DNA of 64,000 bases. It comes from an uncultured Erysipelotrichaceae bacterium (GTDB taxonomy: Bacteria > Bacillota_I > Bacilli_A > RFN20 > CAG-826). The stretch covers positions 41,120 through 105,119 of the forward strand of contig CADCDA010000005.1 in assembly GCA_902800025.1 (NCBI GenBank), given 5' to 3'. Below the pieces are notes generated by a model. That model was given only the letters and a program-made list of their open reading frames with translations. It was not told where the DNA came from and did not search any database. The translations under genes were made by a program, and so were the position numbers. Below are positions 42,519 through 50,253 of this stretch, piece after piece. Numbering within the stretch: the stretch's first letter is position 1; the number at the start of each line of letters is the position of its first letter.

Positions 42519-43744
42519 TGTCTATAAATGAACTCATCTATTCTTTTGACTATAACGATGAAAGTAGAGATAATCTCGATTCTTTTCTTCGTAAAATTAA
42601 TTTTAAATATGACGTTCCTTCTATTCATATAGCGGGCACAAACGGGAAAAGTACAGTTGCGTATCAATTAAAGAATGTTTATCAAGCCGCTAAATATAAA
42701 GTTGGTCTATTTATTTCTTCTCATTATCAAAGAAACATCGAAGAAATGATTTATATCAATGATGAGCATATTTCTAGTAAAGAAATAGAATCAATTTTTA
42801 ACGACCATCAAAAACTCTTTAAAAAGTTTGATTTATCTCCTTTTGATATTATCGTTTTTATCGCTTTATCATATTTTCAAAATAGTGGTGTTGATATTGC
42901 GCTTATTGAAACAGGTATTGGAGGAGAATATGACTCCACGAATATCTTTACGCCTATTTTATCAATGATCACAAATATCTCTTTGGAACACACAAATGAA
43001 TTAGGAGTTTCGTTATCTGAAATCGCTAGACATAAAGCTGGTATTATTTATAATAATGTTCCAACTTTAATTGGCAAGATTGAAGGTGACGCATTAGACG
43101 TTATTGTTAATGTCGCAAAAAGAAAAGAATCAAAGATTATTATGACTAGCGAAATCCATAACGAAGGCCTTAGTGAAAGTGGAATTTCTTTTGAATATAA
43201 AACACATCGCGATTTATTTATTCCTAATTTAGGACATTTAAACGTCATTAATGCCTCTTTAGCGATTGATGCGATAGATTTACTAGTAAATCAATTTCCA
43301 GTTAGTGAAGAAGCCTTAAAAGAGGGTTTAAATCACAAATTACCTAAAGGTAAGTTTGAAGTGATAAATAAAGAAGGAATAACTTATGTTATTGATACCG
43401 CTCATAATGTGGAAGCAATCCATACATTAAGAGATAGTGTTGATCGATTTCAATTAGAAAAAGAGACTTATATTGTATTTGCCACTAATAAAGATAAAAA
43501 CATCACACTCATGCTTCCTGAGATTGGTTTATTAGGAAAGATTTATATTTCAACTTATGAAAACAAAAGAGCAAGAGAAGAAAGTGATTATTTCTTGTTC
43601 TTAGATGAATATGAGTTTAATGATAATTACCGTTCATTAATCAAAAAGATTAAAGAAGAGCATCCAGAATGCATGATTGTGGTTACTGGTTCATCAGTAT
43701 TCGCGTCTCTTGTATCAGATGATATCAATAACGATATCGTTTAA
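42518..43744 (+). CDS. folC: Folylpolyglutamate synthase/dihydrofolate synthase
   Basis: A 408-residue Mur-ligase-fold enzyme that adds glutamate to folates. The P-loop is 'IAGTNGKSTV' (about residues 30-39), 'LIETGIGGEYDSTN' (near 128-141) is the FolC signature, and 'HTNELGVSLSEIARHKAGII' follows. It is somewhat shorter than many FolC proteins (about 420-430). It overlaps smpB by one base and is probably the last gene of that transcription unit. Confidence 0.92.
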   Translation: MSINELIYSFDYNDESRDNLDSFLRKINFKYDVPSIHIAGTNGKSTVAYQLKNVYQAAKYKVGLFISSHYQRNIEEMIYINDEHISSKEIESIFNDHQKLFKKFDLSPFDIIVFIALSYFQNSGVDIALIETGIGGEYDSTNIFTPILSMITNISLEHTNELGVSLSEIARHKAGIIYNNVPTLIGKIEGDALDVIVNVAKRKESKIIMTSEIHNEGLSESGISFEYKTHRDLFIPNLGHLNVINASLAIDAIDLLVNQFPVSEEALKEGLNHKLPKGKFEVINKEGITYVIDTAHNVEAIHTLRDSVDRFQLEKETYIVFATNKDKNITLMLPEIGLLGKIYISTYENKRAREESDYFLFLDEYEFNDNYRSLIKKIKEEHPECMIVVTGSSVFASLVSDDINNDIV

Positions 43745-43786
43745 ACTACAAAATCATTGGATACAGAATGGGTAATTTTAAAAGAG

Positions 43787-43792
43787 TATAAT
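43787..43792 (+). promoter_or_regulatory. Putative -10 box before the small surface-protein gene
   Basis: A consensus TATAAT with no convincing -35. The predicted start is near 43799, giving an 11-base leader containing only a weak AAGG before ATG 43810. Confidence 0.35.
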
Positions 43793-43809
43793 ATAAAAAA
43801 GGCAAAAAA

Positions 43810-44304
43810 ATGAAAAAGAATAAGGTTCTAGTCGCGTTATTATTATCACTTGGATTATTAGTGATGCCTGTCACTAGTAATTTTGCTTATGAAACAAATA
43901 ATAATTATGTTGTTGCTATGGCAACCCCAGAAGCTAAAGAACAATTCTTAATTAAATTTGAATTAATTAGAACTCTCCAAAGAAATGAAGGACGTTCTGT
44001 TTGTGATACAACTAAAGAAGAATACGAGGAACTTGTCGCGTATTATTATGATTTAAGCAAAGAAGAGAAAGCCGAAGTGAATGCGATGCAAGATCCAACT
44101 AATCTTCCTGGAGAGGATTACACAATTGGGGATGTAATGAAAGAAATTGTTAGACTTTTCTATACACCTCAAACTCCAAATAGTAGCAACAAGAAAAGAT
44201 TAGATCAAAAAACAACGATTATTATCTCTGTTGTAGTGTCTATTATTGGAATGTCAGCGATATCTGTTCTCTTCATTTTAAAGAACAATAAATTTATTGA
44301 GTAG
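43810..44304 (+). CDS. Small exported protein with helical domain and C-terminal membrane anchor
   Basis: A 164-residue protein not recognised by name. It has a signal peptide (about residues 1-26), a soluble helical part (about 38-115) including 'TKEEYEELVAYYYDLSKEEKAEVNAM', and a C-terminal membrane helix (about 136-157) with a short polar end. The helical sequence recalls the 'YEALSSADKKTI' segment in the first starch-related surface protein, and the topology is the same, without the beta modules. It may be a minimal member of that surface family. It has no LPXTG. Confidence 0.72.
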   Translation: MKKNKVLVALLLSLGLLVMPVTSNFAYETNNNYVVAMATPEAKEQFLIKFELIRTLQRNEGRSVCDTTKEEYEELVAYYYDLSKEEKAEVNAMQDPTNLPGEDYTIGDVMKEIVRLFYTPQTPNSSNKKRLDQKTTIIISVVVSIIGMSAISVLFILKNNKFIE

Positions 44305-44407
44305 TTAACCTATTTATTTGAATATTATATGTTGATTCCCTATTTGATTTACTAATATGGTTATTGACGTTTCCCTAGATGTGACTTACTTTAAGAATAG
44401 AGATTTG

Positions 44408-44432
44408 GGCCTACCTATTGGTATGGCCTTTT
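44408..44432 (+). terminator. Terminator-like hairpin
   Basis: GGCC-TACC pairs with GGTA-(T)-GGCC around a TATT loop, followed by TTTTATTAT. It probably ends transcription of the 43810 gene or of a small RNA. Confidence 0.6.
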
Positions 44433-44447
44433 ATTATGTACGCTAGC

Positions 44448-44471
44448 GAGGGAGTTCCCCTCTTTACTTTT
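44448..44471 (+). terminator. Second terminator-like hairpin
   Basis: Stem GAGGG/CCCTC with a five-base loop, then TTTACTTTT. Confidence 0.5.
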
Positions 44472-44504
44472 GTCTACACTATGTTAATATATAGTTGGTT
44501 GTTG

Positions 44505-44524
44505 GCTCCTCTAGGAGCTTTTTT
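44505..44524 (+). terminator. Third terminator-like hairpin
   Basis: A perfect GCTCCT/AGGAGC stem with a two-base nominal loop and six Ts. Its right end touches the stop codon of the antisense small ORF. Confidence 0.65.
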
Positions 44525-44586
44525 CATCTCTTCAGGAGGAGACCTACAACAACTAAGAGAACAATTAATAGAACTATCAGTTCCAT
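44524..44586 (-). CDS. Candidate 20-residue hydrophobic membrane peptide
   Basis: A small ORF on the minus strand with ATG at 44586 and TGA at 44524. The product is 20 residues: Met-Glu, then almost only Leu, Ile and Val with one Gly, ending Lys-Arg, a single membrane helix with a basic end. AAAGGA stands six bases before the ATG, a good ribosome binding site. The composition and size resemble type I toxin peptides (Fst/Ldr-like), and plus-strand hairpins oppose its 3' end, as an antisense RNA would. It may also be a chance ORF: no promoter is clear and there is no family match I can name. Confidence 0.35.
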   Translation of the reverse strand: MELIVLLIVLLVVVGLLLKR

Positions 44587-44833
44587 AACTATTCCTTTCT
44601 TCGTTAACATAGAAAGAAAAAGTAATTCGGAGAACACCTCTTATAGACGTGTCCATAAAAAGGCCCCTCATTTATTAAAGAGGTAAAAAATTGAAAAAAT
44701 TTAATAAAATAATTTCAAGAATTTTGGTTATAAACTAGTTAATAAAAAAATATCATCAAAACCAATTATATATTTACAATAAAAATAAAGAGTGATAGAG
44801 TGATTACACTGAAAATTACATAGGGAGGTCAAG

Positions 44834-44980
44834 ATGAGAGAAAAAGTTCTTTTGATTTGCTCGGAGTGCTTGTCTAGAAACTATGTGACAACAGTGAATA
44901 AAGACAGCAGCAAAAAGTTAGAGTTAATGAAGTTTTGCAAAAAGTGTAATAAACAAACACTTCATAAAGCTAGCAAGTAG
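44834..44980 (+). CDS. rpmG: Ribosomal protein L33
   Basis: A 48-residue large-subunit protein of the zinc-binding L33 type, with two pairs of Cys (CSEC and CKKC). GGGAGGTC stands before the ATG, and secE follows after 14 bases. The order rpmG-secE-nusG is common in Bacillota. The N-terminus '[20 protein letters not shown]' is typical. Confidence 0.93.
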   Translation: MREKVLLICSECLSRNYVTTVNKDSSKKLELMKFCKKCNKQTLHKASK

Positions 44981-44994
44981 TGGAGGAAATAACC

Positions 44995-45192
44995 ATGGGA
45001 TTAAAGAAATTTGCAGTTGGTGTTGTTAAGGAAGCTAAACGTGTTCGTTGGCCAAAAAGAGAAGTCCTTATTCCATCAATTATTGTCGTTATCATCATCG
45101 CTGGATTAACAGGATTACTCTTATTCGGTGAAGATGTTGCTGGTAGAAGATTAATTGAAATTTTATCTGACGCTTTTAAAGGCGCTAAATAG
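44995..45192 (+). CDS. secE: Preprotein translocase subunit SecE
   Basis: A 65-residue SecE with the conserved 'EAKRVRWPKREVL' (about residues 12-24) preceding a single membrane helix. SecE stabilises SecY in the translocation channel. The start at ATG 44995 has GGAGGAAAT upstream, just after the rpmG stop; an upstream in-frame codon would overlap that site. nusG follows after an AGGAGG site. Confidence 0.93.
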   Translation: MGLKKFAVGVVKEAKRVRWPKREVLIPSIIVVIIIAGLTGLLLFGEDVAGRRLIEILSDAFKGAK

Positions 45193-45204
45193 GAGGAAAT
45201 AACA

Positions 45205-45828
45205 ATGGTAGATAATAGCAAGACTGCTTTTAGTGATACTAATACCGATATCGGTGAAGAAGAACAAGGTCAACGCGAACAAAGATTAGGTGAAAAAGCG
45301 TGGTATGTTGTTTCAACATATTCCACACACGAAAGAAAAGCCGCTTACAACTTACAAAAACGTGTTGAATCAATGGGCTTAGATGATTTGATTTTCCGTA
45401 TTGTGGTCGTCGAACAAGAAGTCCCAGTGATGAAAGATGGTTTACCAACTGGTAAAACCAGAATGAAAAACTTATATCCAGGATATGTTTTTGTCGAAAT
45501 GATTATGACTGACTATGCTTGGTATATTGTTAGAAACACTCCAGGTGTTACCGGATTCGTTGGATCTGCTGGTAAAGGTACAAAACCATTCCCAGTTCCA
45601 AGAGAACAAATCGAACCAGTCCTTAAGAGAATGGGTATGGTTGACGAAAGTATGTACGACAGATATGAAGTCGGTGATTACATCAAAGTCATCCACGGTA
45701 CTCTTGAAGGAACAGAAGGAAAGATTCTTTCTATTAACAAAGATACTGGTGCAGTGGAAATCGAAACCGTCTTCTTTGGTAGAACCACCAGAGTTGAAGT
45801 TGATTTCTCTGAAATCGAAAAGATCTAA
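45205..45828 (+). CDS. nusG: Transcription elongation/termination factor NusG
   Basis: A 207-residue NusG. An acidic N-terminal extension (about residues 1-30) precedes the NGN domain ('KAWYVVSTYSTHERKAAYNLQKRVE', later 'LYPGYVFVEM' and 'VRNTPGVTGFVG'), and the KOW domain ('GDYIKVIHGTLEGTEGKI') is near residue 150. It binds RNA polymerase and influences pausing and coupling. AGGAGGAAAT stands before the ATG. It is the last gene of the rpmG-secE unit: a bidirectional-looking terminator and convergent toxin gene follow instead of the usual rplK. Confidence 0.96.
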   Translation: MVDNSKTAFSDTNTDIGEEEQGQREQRLGEKAWYVVSTYSTHERKAAYNLQKRVESMGLDDLIFRIVVVEQEVPVMKDGLPTGKTRMKNLYPGYVFVEMIMTDYAWYIVRNTPGVTGFVGSAGKGTKPFPVPREQIEPVLKRMGMVDESMYDRYEVGDYIKVIHGTLEGTEGKILSINKDTGAVEIETVFFGRTTRVEVDFSEIEKI

Positions 45829-45834
45829 AACAAC

Positions 45835-45863
45835 AAAAAAGACCCTTTGGGTCTTTTATTTTT
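45835..45863. terminator. Terminator shared by nusG and the convergent PIN gene
   Basis: Stem GACCC/GGGTC with a three-base loop, flanked by an A run on the left and T-rich bases on the right, so it can work for both strands. The PIN stop codon lies in the T-rich flank. Confidence 0.8.
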
Positions 45864-46269
45864 TTAAATATTTGTTAATTTCTTTCGGAGTAAAGATTGG
45901 TATTCCGCAATTTTTATAATCTTTTTTGTCGCTAGTTACAATGCAGTCAAGCATTGCTTCTTTTGCCGCTTCGATTTGAAGAGAATCTTCATAATCCTTT
46001 GTTTCAGAATAAAGAGATTCAATAGCGGCATCTGCGCTTATACCAATTACCTTATCACAAATACTGTAAGTTGCTCTTTGATATTTTTTGGATAATTCCT
46101 GATTATGAAGCATTCTATGTAAAGAATATTCGATGTCTCTCAATGACATAGAAGTCACATATATACTATTTGAGAGAGTATAGCAATTGTGAAAAAATAA
46201 CTCAGCATCGCCTTCGTCTCTTTTCAAAAAGCAATCTAAAAACACATTAGTATCTACTAAAATCCGCAT
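45856..46269 (-). CDS. PIN-domain toxin (VapC-like ribonuclease)
   Basis: A 137-residue PIN-domain protein, probably the toxin of a type II pair. The N-terminus 'MRILVDTNVFLDCFL' gives the first catalytic Asp (D6), 'SLRDIEYSL' a conserved acidic position near residue 45, and 'AMLDCIVTSDKKDY' near residue 107 the later Asp residues. Such enzymes cut RNA, often tRNA. The start ATG 46269 overlaps the end of the antitoxin gene by 13 bases, the usual arrangement for balanced expression. Confidence 0.85.
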   Translation of the reverse strand: MRILVDTNVFLDCFLKRDEGDAELFFHNCYTLSNSIYVTSMSLRDIEYSLHRMLHNQELSKKYQRATYSICDKVIGISADAAIESLYSETKDYEDSLQIEAAKEAMLDCIVTSDKKDYKNCGIPIFTPKEINKYLKK

Positions 46270-46493
46270 TTTTTCATTACCTCATCGCCAACAATATCTT
46301 TATAGTCTCTTCCATCATCATATTCTTTTAATGATCCAGACAATTTAAAGAAATCTTTAAAAGCTTCATCTCTTGGATTTTTTAATACTGCAATAACGTT
46401 CTTATTTTTCGTAATATAAACAGGTTCTGTTGAAGATAATTCTAAATAATGGCTCAAGTTTTGCTTTAATTCTGTTGCGGTTACATAGCACAT
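46257..46493 (-). CDS. Phd/YefM-family antitoxin
   Basis: A 78-residue antitoxin. 'TATELKQNLSHYLELSSTEPVYITKNKNVIAVLKNP' at the N-terminus is the Phd/YefM DNA-binding fold; the acidic C-terminus ('LKEYDDGRDYKDIVGDEV') should wrap the PIN toxin. I set the start at ATG 46493, where GGAGG lies close upstream; a longer in-frame reading to 46562 would run through the operator and promoter. It is expected to repress its own promoter through the TGTACA sites upstream. Confidence 0.85.
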   Translation of the reverse strand: MCYVTATELKQNLSHYLELSSTEPVYITKNKNVIAVLKNPRDEAFKDFFKLSGSLKEYDDGRDYKDIVGDEVMKKCGF

Positions 46494-46509
46494 ATTTGTA
46501 CCTCCATAA

Positions 46510-46561
46510 TGTACAAAATTATCATAAAAAAATGTACATTTCTTTTCAATCAAAATGTACA
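46510..46561 (-). promoter_or_regulatory. Toxin-antitoxin promoter with three evenly spaced palindromes
   Basis: On the minus strand TTGAAA (46549-46544), a 17-base spacer and TATGAT (46526-46521). Three TGTACA palindromes are at 46510-46515, 46533-46538 and 46556-46561. Their centres are exactly 23 bases apart, about two helical turns. The middle one is in the promoter spacer and the others flank it. This layout suits autorepression by the antitoxin complex. Confidence 0.7.
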
Positions 46562-46583
46562 TAATTTCAATAATAAACTTTGT

Positions 46584-47258
46584 TTATTTCTTTTTTTGTT
46601 TTCCGTTGATCGCTTCTCTAAATGCAGAGATTTCTTTAGAAGTACCAACGACATAAACGGTGTCATCAGGAAGCAATGAATCATTACCACCAGGGACGAA
46701 TGATTTTGCGCCTCTACGAACTAAGACGACGTTAACACCATAAACATTTTTAGGATTCATATCTTTTAATGTCATTGGGAAGAATCCTGGATTAATAATG
46801 ATGGAAACGACTGAATACTTAGCGTCTAACTTGTAGTAGTCTTGGAAATCTTCGTTACCAATACGGTTTGCTAAAGCGGTACCAGCAGCCTTTTGAGGAG
46901 TGATAACTTCAGTAGCACCCAATTTCTTCATAATTGGGACATAGTAGTCATCATCGACACGGACGATGATATTTTTAACGCCTAATTCTCTAAGAATAAC
47001 AGTAGTAAGAACACTAGCTTCTTGATTATCACCAAAAGCAACGATAGCAGCGTCGACATCAGGGATGCCTAATTCTTTTAACGCTCTTTCGTCTGTTGAG
47101 TCAGCGATAAAAGTAGTAGGTAAGTCATTAGCGACTTCTTTTGCTACTTCTTCATTGTTATCGATAGCGATAACATCCATTCCATTGTCGATTAATTCTT
47201 TAACAATGGAACGACCGAATTGACCTAGTCCAATAACTGCGAATGATTTGTGTGCCAT
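46584..47258 (-). CDS. ktrA: Potassium uptake regulatory protein KtrA (TrkA family)
   Basis: A 224-residue cytoplasmic gating protein. The RCK N-domain (about residues 1-135) begins 'FAVIGLGQFGRSIVKELIDNGMDVIAIDNNEE', a Rossmann nucleotide site; the RCK C-domain (about 140-220) ends 'LLPDDTVYVVGTSKEI'. It forms a ring on KtrB and controls K+ flow with ATP/ADP and, in relatives, c-di-AMP. AGGAGGAAT stands before the ATG, 15 bases after ktrB. Confidence 0.94.
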   Translation of the reverse strand: MAHKSFAVIGLGQFGRSIVKELIDNGMDVIAIDNNEEVAKEVANDLPTTFIADSTDERALKELGIPDVDAAIVAFGDNQEASVLTTVILRELGVKNIIVRVDDDYYVPIMKKLGATEVITPQKAAGTALANRIGNEDFQDYYKLDAKYSVVSIIINPGFFPMTLKDMNPKNVYGVNVVLVRRGAKSFVPGGNDSLLPDDTVYVVGTSKEISAFREAINGKQKKK

Positions 47259-47273
47259 AAGGGATTCCTCCTA

Positions 47274-48656
47274 TTAACCAATAATAACATCTGATTGTAC
47301 ACGTTTGAAATGGATGTTTTCTTCTCCACTCATATCTGCTTGGAAGAGTTGGAACAAGGTGATAGGACCAAGACGACCGAAGAACATTAAGATAATGATA
47401 ACTATCTTACTGCCAATTTCGAGTGATGGTGTAATACCTGCAGATAATCCAACAGTGCCGAATGCAGAGAAGACTTCAAAGATCACATTTTCACTTGTTG
47501 CGAGAGGTTTACCATTTTCTAAAGTTCTAACAATAGTAAACGCAATCACAATATTGATGACGGACAAGAACACTAAAGTCATAGCCTTTAGGATACTTGT
47601 TCTAGTATATTCACGCTTGAAAGCGACAATACTCTTTCTTTGTAAGAATCTGACCAAGCAGAGAACGATAATAAAGATTGTAGTTGTTTTAATACCACCA
47701 GCAGTGGAGATTGGTGAACCACCAATGAACATGAATAAACAGCTGATAGTTTTACCAGCAACAGATAGACTGTTTTGGTCGTAATTAGCAAAGCCTGCTG
47801 TTCTTAAAGTGACACTTTGGAATGTTGCTTCAAATGTGTTCATGTTTCCATTAAGGACATCAGTTAAACAGAAAGAAACAAATCCCGCCACTAAAAGGAC
47901 ACCAGTTGTCATTAAGACAATCTTTACAAAACCACTCCATTGTCTTGGGCGTTTTCTTAAGATCACAATATCGATAATTGTGATGAAAGAAATGCCACCT
48001 AAAATGATAAGAATCATAATATAGGAACACATGTAGTAGTACGCCCAGGTTGGGAGATTATAAACGATTGGATTTTCGGCAATTCTAACTAAAGAATAAG
48101 CTCCAAAAATATCAAATCCAGCGTTATTAAATGCAGAAACTGAAGTGAAAGCAGAAGCCCAAATTGCTTCAGCAGGAGTGTATTCTTTAACGTTGAAAAA
48201 CACTGGTAAACCTAGCAAGAAACCCAATATTTCACTAACGAGAACAATTGAAATAACTCTTTTAACAAACTTAGAAACTCCAGCGATTGTGTTACTATTT
48301 ACTGCTTGAGATAAGAACAAACGATCTTTGAATTGGAGTTTTCTTTGAAATAACGAAATAAAGAACGTAAAAATTGTAATGAAGCCAAGACCACCAATTT
48401 GAATCATGATCATAACAATCAATTGACCAATGAAAGTTAATTCCGCTCCTATGCCATTAGCATAAGTTGATAAGCCAGTCACGCATGTCGCAGAAGTGGC
48501 GATAAAAAGTGAGTCCATGAATTGTCCCCATTGTCCATCTTTGTGAGAAAATGGGAGTGTTAAAAGGAGTGCACCTAATAAAATCACTCCTATGAATGAT
48601 AGGAGCACTAAGAAGTATGGGGAGATGGCTTTTTTGTTTTTGTTTTGTTTATTCAT
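47274..48656 (-). CDS. ktrB: Potassium uptake channel protein KtrB (TrkH family)
   Basis: A 460-residue membrane protein with four M1-P-M2-like repeats of the Trk/Ktr/HKT superfamily. Pore-loop signatures are 'ATCVTGLSTY' (near residue 55), 'SAFNNAGFD', 'TLRTAGFAN' and 'AFGTVGLSAG', each with the selectivity Gly. Partner of KtrA. It has no Shine-Dalgarno. On the minus strand a TATAAT box is 13 bases before the ATG, so the predicted leader is about seven bases. Confidence 0.94.
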   Translation of the reverse strand: MNKQNKNKKAISPYFLVLLSFIGVILLGALLLTLPFSHKDGQWGQFMDSLFIATSATCVTGLSTYANGIGAELTFIGQLIVMIMIQIGGLGFITIFTFFISLFQRKLQFKDRLFLSQAVNSNTIAGVSKFVKRVISIVLVSEILGFLLGLPVFFNVKEYTPAEAIWASAFTSVSAFNNAGFDIFGAYSLVRIAENPIVYNLPTWAYYYMCSYIMILIILGGISFITIIDIVILRKRPRQWSGFVKIVLMTTGVLLVAGFVSFCLTDVLNGNMNTFEATFQSVTLRTAGFANYDQNSLSVAGKTISCLFMFIGGSPISTAGGIKTTTIFIIVLCLVRFLQRKSIVAFKREYTRTSILKAMTLVFLSVINIVIAFTIVRTLENGKPLATSENVIFEVFSAFGTVGLSAGITPSLEIGSKIVIIILMFFGRLGPITLFQLFQADMSGEENIHFKRVQSDVIIG

Positions 48657-48669
48657 ATAAACTGTTTGT

Positions 48670-48675
48670 ATTATA
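48670..48675 (-). promoter_or_regulatory. -10 box of the ktrBA promoter
   Basis: A consensus TATAAT on the minus strand, with TTGCTT 16 bases upstream as a possible -35. The predicted transcript begins about seven bases before the ktrB ATG. Confidence 0.5.
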
Positions 48676-48855
48676 CACTGACGATTTAAAAAAGCAAATT
48701 AAGGGCATTTCAAAACTTGAAAAATGAGTGTTTTCCTTAATGATTCTACGAACTTTTGTTTTGTAAAAAAATAGTGCTTTTTTCAATCAAATTTATTAAT
48801 TTATTAATAATATTTTGATGTATTCCTATAACGCATAATTTTATAAAAAATTCTC
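48676..48855. other. AT-rich divergent region between ktrB and rplK
   Basis: No gene is seen. The stretch is very AT-rich and includes imperfect repeats of TTATTAA (about 48798-48812). It separates the minus-strand ktrBA promoter from the plus-strand rplK promoter. Confidence 0.5.
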
Positions 48856-48885
48856 TTGCATTCGTATACACGTATTTGATATTCT
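48856..48885 (+). promoter_or_regulatory. Promoter of the rplK operon
   Basis: TTGCAT (48856-48861), an 18-base spacer and TATTCT (48880-48885). The predicted start near 48892 gives a leader of about 114 bases carrying the ribosomal-protein structure. Confidence 0.5.
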
Positions 48886-48899
48886 ATTCAAGCATGTTG

Positions 48900-48985
48900 C
48901 CTTCACGCATACGAGAGAGTGTGAATGCATATGTAAGTCCTGTGGAAGAGTGGTGATTCACCCGTACCACAGCACGGACAAATCT
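48900..48985 (+). promoter_or_regulatory. rplK-rplA mRNA leader (L1-type autoregulatory structure)
   Basis: Two hairpins: TTCAC...GTGAA (about 48902-48924), then CTGTGG (48940-48945) pairing with CCACAG (48967-48972) around an inner GGTG-ATT-CACC. This resembles known L1-binding leaders before rplK-rplA that mimic the 23S rRNA site. Excess L1 would block translation of the operon. The exact class assignment is from memory of the motif. Confidence 0.6.
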
Positions 48986-49005
48986 AAACATAGGAGGAAA
49001 GTCAC

Positions 49006-49419
49006 GTGAGTAAAAAAATCGCTAAAGTCTTAAAGATGGAACTTCCTGGCGGTGAAGCAAAACCAGGACCAAAACTCGCATCTGCAGGTATTAACATGGC
49101 GAAGTTCTGTACCGACTTCAATGCTAAGACTGCTGATCGTCGTGGGGAAATCGTCCCAGTCATCATTACGGCTTATGAAGACAAATCTTGTGATTTTGTC
49201 ATCAAAACTTCTCCAGTTGCTCCATTACTTCTTAAAGCTGCTGGAATTCAAAAAGGTTCCGCTACAGGTGTTAAACAAACTGTCGGACACATCACAAGAG
49301 CACAACTCAGAGAAATCGCTGAGTACAAATTACCAGATTTAAACGCTAATGACATTGAAGCGGCTATGAAAATCGTTGAAGGTAGTGCTCGTAACATGGG
49401 AATCGTCGTCGACGACTAA
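49006..49419 (+). CDS. rplK: Ribosomal protein L11
   Basis: A 137-residue large-subunit protein of the GTPase-associated centre. Landmarks are '[36 protein letters not shown]' and the C-terminal '[12 protein letters not shown]'. The start codon is GTG 49006, with AGGAGG nine to ten bases upstream; no better ATG is available. Its stop overlaps an in-frame ATG of the next gene. It leads the L11-L1 pair. Confidence 0.97.
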   Translation: MSKKIAKVLKMELPGGEAKPGPKLASAGINMAKFCTDFNAKTADRRGEIVPVIITAYEDKSCDFVIKTSPVAPLLLKAAGIQKGSATGVKQTVGHITRAQLREIAEYKLPDLNANDIEAAMKIVEGSARNMGIVVDD

Positions 49420-49430
49420 TGGAGGAAACT

Positions 49431-50111
49431 ATGAAAAAGGGTAAGAAATATGTTGCTGCTTTAGAAAAAGTAGACTCCACTAAACTCTACAGTGTTGAAG
49501 AAGCTGTCAAGCTCGTTAAAGAAACTTCCACTGTTAAATTCGATGCGACAGTCGATGTCTCATTCAAACTCAATGTCGATCCAAAACAAGCAAATCAACA
49601 AATCAGAGGAACTCTCGTCCTTCCACACGGAAATGGTAAAACCAAAACGGTCTTAGCCATTACTGATAAAGTTGAAGACGCTAAAAACGCAGGAGCAGAC
49701 TTCGTTGGTGGTCCAGAAATCATTGAAAAGATTCAAGGTGGCTGGTTTGATTACGATGTTATCGTTGCAACACCAAACATGATGCCTCAATTAGGTAAAG
49801 TTGCTCGTGTCCTTGGTCCTAAAGGCTTAATGCCAAACCCAAAGACTGGCACTGTCAATCCTGATATCGCTCGTGCGATTAAAGAAATCAAAGCCGGTAA
49901 AGTGGAATACCGTGTCGACAAAGAAGGAAACATGCACGTTTCCATCGCTCGTGTCAGCTTTGATGAACAAAAGATTGCTGATAACCTCAACGCCTTACTT
50001 GACGCAATCTTAAAGGCTAGACCATCAGCAGTTAAAGGTACATATGTTAAAAACTCTGTGATCCACACGACCATGGGTCCAGCAATCCACTTCACATTTA
50101 ACGGTCGATAA
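49431..50111 (+). CDS. rplA: Ribosomal protein L1
   Basis: A 226-residue L1-stalk protein and likely translational repressor of its own operon. '[14 protein letters not shown]', '[30 protein letters not shown]' and '[12 protein letters not shown]' are conserved. I prefer ATG 49431, which has GGAGGAAAC just before it; ATG 49419 overlaps the rplK stop and would put the ribosome binding site inside the coding sequence. Confidence 0.96.
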   Translation: MKKGKKYVAALEKVDSTKLYSVEEAVKLVKETSTVKFDATVDVSFKLNVDPKQANQQIRGTLVLPHGNGKTKTVLAITDKVEDAKNAGADFVGGPEIIEKIQGGWFDYDVIVATPNMMPQLGKVARVLGPKGLMPNPKTGTVNPDIARAIKEIKAGKVEYRVDKEGNMHVSIARVSFDEQKIADNLNALLDAILKARPSAVKGTYVKNSVIHTTMGPAIHFTFNGR

Positions 50112-50124
50112 TTAACAAAGATTT

Positions 50125-50245
50125 CAATATACCAAAGACAGTAACGGACGTGGAGTCTTAATAATGTTACCGAGGTGATGAAAAAATACATTTTATTCTC
50201 ACTGTATATTGGAGCCTCAAAAAACCAAACAAATTGAAAAGGAGG
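50125..50245 (+). promoter_or_regulatory. L10-type leader before rplJ-rplL
   Basis: The 142-base gap between rplA and rplJ contains the conserved pattern of the L10(L12)4-binding leader: 'CAGTAACGGACGTGGAGTC', TTAATAATGTTACCGAGGTGATG, then a hairpin near 50185-50210 (ATACA...TGTAT) and an AGCCTC region before the ribosome binding site. It should let L10 repress rplJ-rplL and also set their level relative to the rest of the operon. Confidence 0.8.
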
Positions 50246-50253
50246 TCAAAAAC

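Larger units (their letters stand above)
44305..44833 (+). other. Gene-poor stretch with several hairpins
   Basis: No conventional protein gene or tRNA is convincing here. It holds three terminator-like hairpins on the plus strand (44408-44432, 44448-44471 and 44505-44524) and a 14-base-pair interrupted inverted repeat (44498-44511 with 44536-44553) that overlaps the third. A 20-codon hydrophobic ORF lies on the minus strand (44524-44586). The right part, about 44690-44800, is very AT-rich and should contain the rpmG-secE-nusG promoter, which I cannot place confidently. A short plus-strand RNA from a TTGACG box (44364-44369) to 44524 is possible. Confidence 0.5.

Noticed and set aside
44305..44530. 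tmRNA or 6S RNA near smpB
   Set aside because: I find neither the tRNA-like ends nor a tag-peptide reading frame of tmRNA, and no long bulged hairpin like 6S. Only separate terminator-like hairpins are seen.
44474..44671. A 65-codon minus-strand ORF and a 63-codon plus-strand ORF (44495-44686) in the gap before rpmG
   Set aside because: Neither has a ribosome binding site, a plausible domain or a hydrophobic pattern. The better candidate in this stretch is the 20-codon ORF in another frame.
46494..46562. Longer N-terminus for the antitoxin
   Set aside because: It would run through the promoter and the TGTACA operators. ATG 46493 has a close GGAGG site and starts the Phd/YefM fold.
50209..50253. 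TTG at 50209 as the rplJ start
   Set aside because: It lies in the conserved L10 leader. ATG 50254 has AAAGGAGG upstream and gives the normal L10 N-terminus.
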